A stretch of 64,000 nt of DNA from CAZGMN01 sp964645765. Lineage in GTDB: Bacteria > Acidobacteriota > Aminicenantia > Aminicenantales > Aminicenantaceae. Below are positions 1 to 7,688 of the stretch, piece by piece. Positions within the stretch are counted from its first letter, which is position 1, and every line of letters starts with the position of its first letter. The position numbers and the translations under genes were made by a program. The stretch spans positions 30,694 to 94,693 of the forward strand of contig CAZYBE010000010.1 of the NCBI GenBank assembly GCA_964645765.1. Direction: 5' to 3'. The notes under the pieces were generated by a model. That model ran no database searches, was not told the origin of the DNA, and saw nothing but the letters and a program-made list of their open reading frames with translations.

Positions 1-137
1 ACTACAAGCTCGTCCGGCCTTTTTTATTTATCACCAGCGGCCCGCCAAGCCCTGAGGCGAAACATTTTATAGATTTTATCCTTTCTGAGGAAGGACAGCA
101 GTTGGCAAGACAAAAAGGATTGATTGCTGTCCGCTAG
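1..137 (+). CDS. pstS: Phosphate ABC transporter substrate-binding protein PstS, C-terminal end (partial)
   Basis: The window opens inside this gene; the readable frame begins at base 3 and ends at TAG 135-137. The last ~44 residues include SGPPSPEAKHFIDFILS and a terminal EGQQLARQKGLIAVR, which resembles the C-terminus of PstS-type periplasmic binding proteins (a helix followed by a short strand). In PstS systems this protein binds periplasmic phosphate and delivers it to PstC/PstA. It lies directly upstream of pstC on the same strand, as in other pst operons. The binding site is outside the window, so the assignment rests on the tail plus context. Confidence 0.75.
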   Translation, partial: YKLVRPFLFITSGPPSPEAKHFIDFILSEEGQQLARQKGLIAVR

Positions 138-147
138 AAATCGCAAA

Positions 148-1005
148 ATGAACGACCTGCGGAGAAATGAAAGATTAATTCATATAGCGCTGTTAGTCGT
201 GGCTTTCTCCGCTGTTTCCGCCCTGGTGATAATAACGCTTTTCATCTTCAAGGAAGGCACACCCATTCTATTTAAATATGGATTTAAAAACTTCCTCTTG
301 GGCCTCAACTGGTATCCCAGTGAACAGAGTTTCGGTTTATTGCCGATGATTCTCGGCTCGCTCATGGTGACTCTTGGGGCGCTTATCATAGGAGTTCCTT
401 TTGGCCTGGGCTGTGCCATCTTCTTGACTCAATTTTCCTCCAAGCGCTTTCGCCAGGTCATCAAGCCCATTATCGAGCTCTTAGCCGGGATTCCTTCAGT
501 TGTCTATGGTTTCATGGGGGTTGTTATACTTGTTCCTTTTATTCGAAAGACTTTTGGAGGACCAGGGCTTTCTGTTCTTGCTGCCTCCATCATTCTCGGC
601 ATTATGATCTTGCCCACCATCATCAGCATTTCCATTGACTCCCTGTTAGCCCTGCCCCCGACTTACCGAGAAGGCTCTATTGCCTTGGGAGCCACACCCT
701 GGCAAACCACAAAAATGGTCCTCCTCCCGGCTGCTCGTTCTGGAATTATTGCCAGCATTATCCTGGGCATGGGCCGGGCTATTGGCGAGACAATGGCTGT
801 GATTATGATAGCGGGGAATGCGATCTCGATTCCTCACTCTATCCTTGACCCGGTAAGGACGCTCACTTCTAATATTGCTCTGGAAATGGGCTATGCCAGC
901 GGCGAGCACCGGCAAGCTCTATTTGCCACTGGAGTTATCCTCTTTATCATCATCATGATCCTTAACACGGTTGCCAACCTGACAGCAGCAAGGAGAAGGC
1001 CATAA
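148..1005 (+). CDS. pstC: Phosphate ABC transporter permease PstC
   Basis: Inner-membrane permease of about 285 residues, one half of the PstCA channel. One TM segment lies near residues 15-40, followed by a core with at least five further hydrophobic segments. The binding-protein-dependent permease loop is visible as the EGSIALGATPWQTTKMVLLP stretch, with GRAIGETMAV after it, both typical of PstC. I chose the ATG at 148, ten bases after the pstS stop. A TTG at 124 in the same frame would overlap pstS by 14 bases; neither has a strong Shine-Dalgarno sequence, so translation is probably coupled. pstA follows after 3 bases. Confidence 0.92.
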   Translation: MNDLRRNERLIHIALLVVAFSAVSALVIITLFIFKEGTPILFKYGFKNFLLGLNWYPSEQSFGLLPMILGSLMVTLGALIIGVPFGLGCAIFLTQFSSKRFRQVIKPIIELLAGIPSVVYGFMGVVILVPFIRKTFGGPGLSVLAASIILGIMILPTIISISIDSLLALPPTYREGSIALGATPWQTTKMVLLPAARSGIIASIILGMGRAIGETMAVIMIAGNAISIPHSILDPVRTLTSNIALEMGYASGEHRQALFATGVILFIIIMILNTVANLTAARRRP

Positions 1006-1008
1006 AAA

Positions 1009-1845
1009 ATGTATTTTAATCCGAGAAAAGAACAGAAATTTATTAAGATTCTCCTCTGGGCGTTCACTTTGATCACCATCTTTACTTTATTTTTTATCCT
1101 GTTTTTTATCCTAAAAAACGGGCTGCCCGTATTGAGTCTTTCCTTTTTAACCACCAATCCAAAGGATATGGGGAAAAGCGGGGGGATTTTCTCGACGATT
1201 ATCGGGACTATCGCCTTAACCATTATGGCCATCCTGATCGCTACGCCTTTGGGCGTGGGCAGCGCTATTTATTTGAATGAATATACCCGTGAAAATAGAA
1301 TCACTCGAATCATTCGCTTCGGCGCAGATTGCTTGGCTGGAATTCCCTCGATTATTTTTGGACTATTTGGTTTTATCCTGTTTGTCACCAAATTGAAGCT
1401 TGGCTGGTCTATTCTCAGCGGCAGCCTCACTTTAGCTTTCATGATCTTGCCCACCATTATCCGCACCAGCGAAGAGGCGATGAAATGCGTCCCCCGTTCT
1501 TATCGAGATGTCAGTTATTCTCTGGGCAGCACAAAATGGCAGATGGTGACAAAGGTCGTTCTTCCTTCTGCCCTTCCAGGAATTATCACCGGCATCATTT
1601 TAAGCGCGGGCCGCAGCATCGGCGAAACAGCGGCAGTGATTTTTACTGCCGGCAGCGCCCTGCGCATCCCGACATCAATTTTCTCTTCTTCGCGCACCAT
1701 GGCTGTTCATTTTTATGTTTTAGCCAGAGAAGGGATTTCCCTCGATAATGCTTATGGGACTGCGGCCATATTGATCATCGCTATTCTCATCATCAATATC
1801 ATCACTTACCGCCTCATGTATCGATTCATGAAAAAATATGCCTGA
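1009..1845 (+). CDS. pstA: Phosphate ABC transporter permease PstA
   Basis: Second permease of the phosphate channel, 278 residues, about the usual length. An N-terminal TM segment lies near residues 15-38. The permease coupling loop reads RDVSYSLGSTKWQMVTKVVL, and GRSIGETAAVIFTAGSA follows, the PstA hallmark. It starts 3 bases after pstC. Its TGA (1843-1845) shares a base with an ATG of the next reading frame, although the better start of that gene is at 1863. PstA and PstC form an asymmetric heterodimer, which matters here because the two ATPases encoded downstream also differ from each other. Confidence 0.92.
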   Translation: MYFNPRKEQKFIKILLWAFTLITIFTLFFILFFILKNGLPVLSLSFLTTNPKDMGKSGGIFSTIIGTIALTIMAILIATPLGVGSAIYLNEYTRENRITRIIRFGADCLAGIPSIIFGLFGFILFVTKLKLGWSILSGSLTLAFMILPTIIRTSEEAMKCVPRSYRDVSYSLGSTKWQMVTKVVLPSALPGIITGIILSAGRSIGETAAVIFTAGSALRIPTSIFSSSRTMAVHFYVLAREGISLDNAYGTAAILIIAILIINIITYRLMYRFMKKYA

Positions 1846-1862
1846 TGGAGGAAAAGTTTTAC

Positions 1863-2621
1863 ATGGACAGAGTCGCTGTCAGGGCTAAAAATTTTTATCA
1901 CTATTTTAGAAATATCCAGAGCTTAAAAAATATAAACATTGAAATCTTTGGGAATGAAATCTTTGGCATCATCGGACCGGCAGGAAGCGGCAAGTCAACA
2001 TTCTTACGGGCCTTGAATCGGCTCAATGACTTTGATGCTGGCTCAAGGGTTGAAGGGAGCATTGAAATAGACGGCAAAGATATCTACGGCCCTGATATCA
2101 ATGTTGTCGAGTTGAGGCGAAAACTGGGAATGGTCTTTGCAACTCCTGTGCCCCTGCCGCGCTCCATCTATGAGAATGTGGTCTTTGGCTCCAGAATGGC
2201 AGGAGTGAGAGGCAAGAAAAAACTTAACGAGTTGGCCGTCAACAGCCTCATCCAGACCTCTCTTTGGGACGAAGTCAAGGACAGGCTCAATTCCAGCGCT
2301 CTGAAACTCTCAGGCGGCCAACAACAGAGACTCTGCATAGCCAGAGTATTAGCCTTGATGCCTGACTTTATCCTCCTTGACGAGCCCTGTTCAGGTCTGG
2401 ACCCGATTTCGACAGCGAAGATCGAGGATTCGCTTCTGAAACTCAAAAAAAGATACACGATTATCTTGGTCACGAACAATATCAAACAGGCTGCCAGAAT
2501 AGCTGACCGCACGGCTTTTTTCCTTAATGGCGAAATCATCGAGGTCGGAGTCACTGATAAATTTTTTACCGCGCCGAGCGACCAGAGAACAAATGATTAT
2601 ATTTCAGGAAGATTTGGTTAA
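1863..2621 (+). CDS. pstB: PstB-like phosphate ABC ATPase, copy 1, with degenerate Q- and H-loops
   Basis: Cytoplasmic nucleotide-binding subunit of the Pst transporter, 252 residues from the ATG at 1863. That start is preceded by GGAGG at 1847-1851; an upstream in-frame ATG at 1845 has no ribosome site. Numbered from 1863: Walker A GPAGSGKST at 38-46, signature LSGGQQQR intact at 149-156, Walker B and catalytic Glu (ILLDEP, E174) intact. Two ATP-handling residues are lost: the Q-loop Gln of VFQ is Ala93 (VFATPVPLP), and the H-loop His of VTHN is Asn205 (VTNNIKQ). The next gene has both residues but an altered signature. This copy is therefore probably the degenerate half of a heterodimer rather than a free-standing ATPase. 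Confidence 0.88.
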   Translation: MDRVAVRAKNFYHYFRNIQSLKNINIEIFGNEIFGIIGPAGSGKSTFLRALNRLNDFDAGSRVEGSIEIDGKDIYGPDINVVELRRKLGMVFATPVPLPRSIYENVVFGSRMAGVRGKKKLNELAVNSLIQTSLWDEVKDRLNSSALKLSGGQQQRLCIARVLALMPDFILLDEPCSGLDPISTAKIEDSLLKLKKRYTIILVTNNIKQAARIADRTAFFLNGEIIEVGVTDKFFTAPSDQRTNDYISGRFG

Positions 2622-2629
2622 TATTGTCG

Positions 2630-3382
2630 ATGAGCATCATTGAAATAAAGAATCTCTCAGTCTTCTATGGCAAATTTCAGGCTTTAAAAGATATCTCTCT
2701 CGAAATCGAGCAGCAGAAAATCACAGCGCTCATCGGCCCTTCAGGCTGCGGCAAAACCACATTCTTACGCGCTCTGAACCGAATGAACGACCTTGTCGAG
2801 GGTGCCAGCACAACAGGCCGTGTCCTTGTCAACGGAAAAGATATCTACGAGCCGGGAGTGGATTTGCTCGAACTCCGAAAAAAAGTCGGCATGGTCTTTC
2901 AAAGGCCAAATCCTTTTCCCTTGAGCATTTATGATAATGTGACCTACGGCCTTAGAGTGCACGGGATCTTAAAGGAAAAAAAAGTCAAGGAGAAGCTCAG
3001 ATGGAGCCTGGAGTCAGTCCATCTCTGGGAGGAAGTCAGAGAGAACCTCGAATCCAATGCGCTTTCGCTCTCCGGAGAGCAGCAGCAAAGACTCTGCATC
3101 GCCCGATTGGTGGCTATCGAGCCTGAGATATTGCTGATGGACGAGCCCTGTTCGGCCCTTGACCCTATTGCCACTTCAAAAATTGAAAACCTGATGAATG
3201 AATTGAAGAAACGCTACACGATTGTCATTGTCACCCACAACATGCAGCAGGCGGCCCGCGTTTCTGATTACGCCGGATATTTCTTTTTGGGAGAATTGGT
3301 TGAGTTTGGCGAGACGGAGCAGATTTTCACCAACCCTAAAGAGCCTCGAACAGAAGATTACATTACAGGGAGATTCGGATAA
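2630..3382 (+). CDS. pstB: PstB phosphate ABC ATPase, copy 2, with altered signature motif
   Basis: Second PstB paralogue, 250 residues from the ATG at 2630 (an in-frame TTG at 2624 is the alternative). Walker A GPSGCGKTT, Q-loop VFQRPNPFP (Q91), Walker B LLMDEP (E172) and H-loop VTHNMQQ (H203) are all canonical. The signature reads LSGEQQQR instead of LSGGQQQR, with Glu at the fourth position. That is the position whose glycine packs against the ATP bound by the partner subunit. The pattern complements copy 1: this subunit supplies the intact catalytic core and copy 1 supplies the intact signature. It ends the pst operon in this window; no phoU follows. Confidence 0.92.
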   Translation: MSIIEIKNLSVFYGKFQALKDISLEIEQQKITALIGPSGCGKTTFLRALNRMNDLVEGASTTGRVLVNGKDIYEPGVDLLELRKKVGMVFQRPNPFPLSIYDNVTYGLRVHGILKEKKVKEKLRWSLESVHLWEEVRENLESNALSLSGEQQQRLCIARLVAIEPEILLMDEPCSALDPIATSKIENLMNELKKRYTIVIVTHNMQQAARVSDYAGYFFLGELVEFGETEQIFTNPKEPRTEDYITGRFG

Positions 3383-3555
3383 TCAAACAAGCTATGAGCT
3401 CTGATTTATCAGCGATTGCAGAGGAGGAAGAAAGAAATAATTTTCTTTTCTTTGGCTTCATACAGTCTGAAACCGCTTATTTTAGTTTGATCAATTTTTG
3501 AGAGTAAAGAGATATTTTCGTTTGAAGGAAAGAGATAATTTCCGGTTGAGGCCGA

Positions 3556-4287
3556 TTATCCCTCTTTCAGCTTGAACGTTTTAGCTGTAATCAGCGAGCA
3601 GACAAGCAAGCACCCAGTCACCACCCCAAGGCTCACAATTTCATCGCTCAATCCCTTGCCCTGGACCATGATTTCTTGCATCACCTTTATGAAATGATAC
3701 AGGGGACTGCCTTTGGCCACAGTCTGAAGAAACTTGGGAAGAATAAAAATCGGGATGAAAGCTCCGCTTAGAAAAGAAAGGGGAGTAAAGAGGACGTTGG
3801 AGACGGCAATGGATGCCTCATACGTCTTGGAGAAGCTGGCAACGATTCCTCCTACGGAAATCATGGAAAGGACCCCTATCACTAAAACTATGCTCAGTGC
3901 AACAAAGCTTCCCTTGACTTTGACTTTATAAAAGATCAGGGCGAGGATGAATAAGAATACAGCCTGAAAAATGACCATGAAGAAGCGGGAAGCCAGAAGC
4001 CCATAGATGTAGGTCCGCGCCGGCAGAGGAGTGATTCCTATTCTCTTCAAGATTCCGGATTCCCGGTAGAAGGCCAGGACTGCCCCGACTCCATAAAGGG
4101 CGTTGGAAAAAGCGACGATGGAAATGAGCATAGGAATTAAGTAAGAAAAATAATTTGGCTCCTTCCCCCAGATGCTGCCAAAGAGGAAAAGGAGAAACAG
4201 GGGAAAGAGAAAAGTGAAAAAAACAGCAATCTTCTGTCTGAAAAATAACTTGGTCTCGATTACTGCAATCTTGGCGAGCTTCTTCAT
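3556..4287 (-). CDS. ABC-2 type exporter permease
   Basis: Integral membrane protein of 243 residues with six hydrophobic segments, the first at about residues 18-38, in the DrrB/NodJ-type ABC-2 layout. The RESGILKRIGITPLPARTYI stretch after the second TM segment is the conserved cytoplasmic coupling region, and FLSGAFIPIFILP before the last segments is also typical. It overlaps the upstream ATPase gene by four bases (ATGA), so the two are translationally coupled and form one exporter. The substrate cannot be read from sequence; drugs, lipids or polysaccharides are all exported by relatives. It is much shorter than the permeases at 18180-35303 and does not share their C-terminal motif. Confidence 0.88.
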   Translation of the reverse strand: MKKLAKIAVIETKLFFRQKIAVFFTFLFPLFLLFLFGSIWGKEPNYFSYLIPMLISIVAFSNALYGVGAVLAFYRESGILKRIGITPLPARTYIYGLLASRFFMVIFQAVFLFILALIFYKVKVKGSFVALSIVLVIGVLSMISVGGIVASFSKTYEASIAVSNVLFTPLSFLSGAFIPIFILPKFLQTVAKGSPLYHFIKVMQEIMVQGKGLSDEIVSLGVVTGCLLVCSLITAKTFKLKEG

Positions 4288-5195
4288 TCCATCTTCCTCC
4301 CTGTCAGCGAGACAAAGACATCATCAAGCGTGGCATCGCTGACCCTCAATCCCTTGAGCTCAAGGGATTTTTCAGAGCAGACAGCGAGGATTCGGGATAA
4401 AACCTGCTGAGGGTTCTTGGTATAGATGACATACTCGCCATTCCGTTCTTCAATTTTTTTGACCTTTTCATTCTTCAGAAAAAGCCCTGGATCAATTCTC
4501 TCTTCGAGCTTGAATTCAATCTTCTTGTCAGCATCGAGCAAGCGGATGAGCTCTTTTGGCTTGTCTAGAGCAATGATTTTGCCTTTGTCGATGATGGCCA
4601 CCCTGTCACAGAGCGTCTCTGCTTCCTCCATGTAATGGGTCGTCAGGACAACTGTCTTACCTTTTTTTTGGCTGTCCTCGATAACCGCCCACATGTCCCT
4701 TCGGGCATTAGGGTCCATCCCTGTCGTCGGCTCATCAAGAAAGAGAATCTTGGGGTCGTTGACAAAAGCCAGGGCCACCGAGAGCCTCTGATGCTCGCCT
4801 CCAGAGAGATTTTTGACAAACTGCTTCTTCTTTTCGTTAAGTGAAAAAATCTCAAGCAGCTTTTTTATATCTGCTGTTTTTTTATAAAGGCTTGAAAATA
4901 GATTTATGGCTTCCTCTACCTTGAGTGATTGAAAGATGGCCGTCTTTTGAAGCTGGACACCCATGATCTCCTTGAGCTCTTTTCTCCCTTCCTCAGGGTC
5001 AAACCCATCCACCCGGACATATCCCTCATCCTTTTTCCTGAACCCTTCCATGATTTCGATGGTTGTTGTCTTCCCGGCTCCATTAGGGCCGACGATACCG
5101 AAAATTTCCGCTTCCTCAATCGCGAAGGATATACCCTTGACAGCTTCCACCTCTCTATATCTTTTCTTCAGGTTTTCAACGGTGATGATGGCCAT
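4284..5195 (-). CDS. ABC-2 type exporter ATP-binding protein
   Basis: ATPase of about 303 residues paired with the permease at 3556-4287. Walker A GPNGAGKTT, signature LSGGEHQRLSVA, Walker B ILFLDEPTTGMDP and H-loop TTHYMEEAE are all intact. A C-terminal extension of roughly 90 residues follows the ATPase core, as in DrrA/CcmA-like exporters. I chose the ATG at 5195 because GAGG lies upstream at a usable distance and the first strand (AIITVENLKKRY) starts there; an in-frame start at 5213 would add six residues. The 4-base overlap with the permease marks a two-gene operon running toward the pst operon. Confidence 0.9.
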   Translation of the reverse strand: MAIITVENLKKRYREVEAVKGISFAIEEAEIFGIVGPNGAGKTTTIEIMEGFRKKDEGYVRVDGFDPEEGRKELKEIMGVQLQKTAIFQSLKVEEAINLFSSLYKKTADIKKLLEIFSLNEKKKQFVKNLSGGEHQRLSVALAFVNDPKILFLDEPTTGMDPNARRDMWAVIEDSQKKGKTVVLTTHYMEEAETLCDRVAIIDKGKIIALDKPKELIRLLDADKKIEFKLEERIDPGLFLKNEKVKKIEERNGEYVIYTKNPQQVLSRILAVCSEKSLELKGLRVSDATLDDVFVSLTGRKME

Positions 5196-5301
5196 CTCGT
5201 TTAACCTCGGCAAGGATTTTGAACTTTGACATATCGTCCATTTTAGAATCTCAGATTTTTATCTGAAGGAATAAAGAATGTCAATAAAAAAAGAAGATTG
5301 A

Positions 5302-5338
5302 GTAAGCATCTCTATTTCCGTGACGGGGGCGAGGGTTG
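5302..5338 (-). repeat. 37-nt dispersed repeat, copy A
   Basis: Read on the minus strand, this intergenic stretch matches 46921-46957 (plus strand) at 34 of 37 positions. The shared core is CCCCCGTCACGGAAATAGAG. It lies between the exporter ATPase and the EIIA fusion gene, 40 kb from its partner. Its function is unknown; it could be part of a REP-like element or a structured RNA. Confidence 0.6.
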
Positions 5339-5352
5339 TGATCGAGGCTTGA

Positions 5353-6168
5353 CTACTTCTTTCTCTTCTTGGAGGCAACAAGAAATTTGCCGCAGTTTTC
5401 ACAGATATAGATGTCGTTGCTTCCTTCTATGGCTGAGCCCATCCTTGTAGCAACATTGATGTTGCAACCCTGGCAGACGCCATCCTCCACCTCAGCCACA
5501 GCAAACCCGTACCTTTCCATCAACCTGTGGAATCTGTCCAGAAGCGCATCATCGAGTTCCTGCCGAATTATGCTGGCCTGCTTTTCCAGCACCTTCAACT
5601 GCTTCTTATTCGCCTTCCTCTTCTTGATCTCTATGGCTTGAAGCTTATGGAGGAGGCCGGCTTGGCTGATGATATGGTCCTCCTTGGGCAGACGAAGCTC
5701 GACCTCTGAGAGGGCTTTATACAACTCGGCCTTATCCTTGGCTTCGAAAACTCTCTGCCTGAATCCCGGCTGCCTCAGGAACTGAGCCAGGCCGGCGAAG
5801 AGATGGTTGAAAAGCCCGGGAAGGGATGGATTCCAGACAACAAGGATGATGAGATGAACTTTTTTATTGTCTATGGCATCAAAGTGAATCCCCTTGTCGG
5901 ATTTTCCGACAGCAATGGCTATTTGTCCATCCGTGTCGACACGGGCATGGGGAAGGGCCACTCCGTGCCCGATGGCTGTCGGCTCCAAGCGCTCGCGGTC
6001 GATAATCCGGGTCAGGATGAGCTTTTTGTTGGCAATCAGCTTCTCTTTGAACAAAGCATCAAGGAGTTCCTCCAGGGCTTCAATCTTATTTGTGGCTTTA
6101 AGGTCAAAGATAACTTGGGAAGGTTTGAGATAATCGGAGAAGTGAGATACTTTATGATGATTCCTCAT
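5353..6168 (-). CDS. Fusion of PTS EIIA (fructose/PtsN type) domain with C-terminal C4 zinc ribbon
   Basis: Predicted cytoplasmic protein of 271 residues. Residues ~12-155 form a type-2 EIIA domain: the phosphate-accepting histidine is His74 in GHGVALPHAR, and Asp/Gly-rich segments follow as in PtsN. Residues ~170-225 are a Lys/Glu/Leu-rich coiled coil. The end is a zinc ribbon with Cys232, Cys235, Cys256 and Cys259 (CQGCN, then ICENCGKFL), like the ribbon of CdsZ/DUF164 proteins. EIIA domains of this class sense PTS phosphorylation in nitrogen or carbon regulation. DUF164-type proteins are usually stand-alone coiled-coil-ribbon proteins, so the fusion is odd. No other PTS component is in the window. 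The gene is isolated, with 139 and 116 bases of flanking space. Confidence 0.85.
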   Translation of the reverse strand: MRNHHKVSHFSDYLKPSQVIFDLKATNKIEALEELLDALFKEKLIANKKLILTRIIDRERLEPTAIGHGVALPHARVDTDGQIAIAVGKSDKGIHFDAIDNKKVHLIILVVWNPSLPGLFNHLFAGLAQFLRQPGFRQRVFEAKDKAELYKALSEVELRLPKEDHIISQAGLLHKLQAIEIKKRKANKKQLKVLEKQASIIRQELDDALLDRFHRLMERYGFAVAEVEDGVCQGCNINVATRMGSAIEGSNDIYICENCGKFLVASKKRKK

Positions 6169-6284
6169 CTTGGTAAAAAATATTTTAACATAAAAAATCC
6201 GCTATAGAAAGAGATAAGAAAAAATTTTTGAGCCCTGCTTTCAAACCAAGATGAGCCAGTCCGAAATCCTGATTCTTTTTCCTC

Positions 6285-7193
6285 TCATTTCCGATGCTTT
6301 GACGCCAAAAAATAAGATTCCTCTATCCCTCTGACACTGACCGCCTGAGTGGCCAGCTCGAGCCCGAACGATGCTGAAGCAAAGGGGTCTTCACCCTCGG
6401 CAAGCTTCGCCGCCGCAGCCGCACAAAAGACATCGCCGCAGCCTGTGGTATCAACCACCTTCTTCGTCTTGGTGGCCTTGATTTTTTTAGATTTTTCTCG
6501 GGTTATGACCAAAACTCCCTCCTTTCCCAGAGTAACAAACACGGCCTTTGCTCCTGACCTCAATGCCATCCTGGCAAAGCGGGAAATATCGGGTTCTGAA
6601 AGAACCTTATCCGGCTGACCGAGCATTGTCGCCACCTCCTTGGCGTTTGCCTGGACAAAGCTTACTCCTTTAACCCAATCTTTTCGCTCGGCAAGAGTCA
6701 GATACTTTCGCCGGACATTGAGTTCACGGGAAAGAAGGAGGGAGTGAACATCGAGCCAGACGGGACAGGAAGCCGCCTGGACAATTTTTCGCCATTCTGA
6801 GAGTTCAAGGTCAAAGCCAGAATTGACGATCATGATCAGCATTCCAAACTCATTGATTTTTTTGAGCACGCGGCTGGAGTCAAGAGGAGGAACGACAGAT
6901 TTCAGCACCTCAACTCTTTCCCCCCGGCCTGGATAATGGAGATAAACCTGGTTTCCTGGGCCAGGAACGGGGCGGATACCTTCTTTGTGTAGGGTTGTCC
7001 AATCACTGGTCATTCTCTCCAAATCCTTGACAAGCTCCTCTCCCAGGTTGGTGCAGAGGAAGACTTCTTTTCCTAAGCCACAGAGAACAGCGGCCTGGTA
7101 AAGCACCCCTCCCAGACCCTCGAAGGATTGGCCTGAATCAGAGGTGATGAAATCATGGGTTACGGTTCCAATCAAGCCAAAATTTTTGCTCAT
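6285..7193 (-). CDS. PfkB-family carbohydrate/nucleoside kinase
   Basis: Cytoplasmic ribokinase-fold kinase of 302 residues. The C-terminal anion-hole and catalytic motif reads DTTGCGDVFCAAAAAKLAEG, where the family norm is DTTGAGD; the catalytic Asp is kept and Ala is replaced by Cys. Upstream are the ATP-side strand KAVFVTLGKEGVLV and the substrate-side glycines FEGLGGVLYQAAVL near residues 24-37. Members phosphorylate sugars or nucleosides, and the substrate here cannot be assigned. It starts at an ATG with only a weak purine stretch upstream. It is a single gene pointing toward the EIIA fusion gene, with no sugar transporter beside it. Confidence 0.85.
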   Translation of the reverse strand: MSKNFGLIGTVTHDFITSDSGQSFEGLGGVLYQAAVLCGLGKEVFLCTNLGEELVKDLERMTSDWTTLHKEGIRPVPGPGNQVYLHYPGRGERVEVLKSVVPPLDSSRVLKKINEFGMLIMIVNSGFDLELSEWRKIVQAASCPVWLDVHSLLLSRELNVRRKYLTLAERKDWVKGVSFVQANAKEVATMLGQPDKVLSEPDISRFARMALRSGAKAVFVTLGKEGVLVITREKSKKIKATKTKKVVDTTGCGDVFCAAAAAKLAEGEDPFASASFGLELATQAVSVRGIEESYFLASKHRK

Positions 7194-7323
7194 CTTTAGC
7201 TCTCTTTATAGCCTGCTCCAACAAAAATCTCAACTTTTCTAGTGGCTAACTTTTTGAGGCAAAAAGAGCCTTTCCGTCTCTATCCCACCATTTCCAAATT
7301 TGAGATGATGTATCGCTATTTTC

Positions 7324-7414
7324 GAGAAAGAGGTTTTGGAAAATAGCCGCAGCGACCATTGAGGATTTAGCCATCGAAGTTCGCTCTTCGAGGCTATTTC
7401 CCAAAACCTATCTC
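7324..7414. repeat. Long imperfect hairpin in the pfkB-larA intergenic region
   Basis: Left arm 7324-7348 and right arm 7392-7414 pair with few mismatches (GGTTTTGGAAAATAGCC against GGCTATTTCCCAAAACC). An inner hairpin, TCGAAG/CTTCGA, closes the middle. The 495-base gap between genes otherwise holds only this element and the scaffold gap. It could be a structured repeat or a MITE-like fragment. It lacks the U-run of a simple terminator. Confidence 0.55.
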
Positions 7415-7447
7415 ATCAATGAATCGGCAATGCCAGCTTTCTTGCTA

Positions 7448-7657
7448 TGCTCTTTGAATTTTATTTATGGTATATTATTGAGCCAAGATTTTGAATAAAA
7501 ATNNNNNNNNNNNNNNNNNNNNNNNNNNNNNNNNNNNNNNNNNNNNNNNNNNNNNNNNNNNNNNNNNNNNNNNNNNNNNNNNNNNNNNNNNNNNNNNNNN
7601 NNTGCTCTTTGAATTTTATTTATGGTATATTATTGAGCCAAGATTTTGAATAAAAAT
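7448..7657. other. Scaffold gap (100 N, 7503-7602) flanked by an identical 55-bp duplication
   Basis: The 55 bases at 7448-7502 are repeated exactly at 7603-7657, on either side of the run of 100 N. Identical contig ends of this length are what a k-mer assembler leaves when it fails to join overlapping contigs. The true sequence probably has one copy and no gap. The region lies in the upstream region of the LarA-like gene and contains no gene. Confidence 0.85.
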
Positions 7658-7688
7658 CGAGAAGCATAAGACAGAAAGAAAGATAGAA

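Noticed and set aside
3394..3501. 35-codon open frame right after the second pstB
   Set aside because: It has no ribosome site, no recognisable family and low-complexity content; it is not a phoU remnant.
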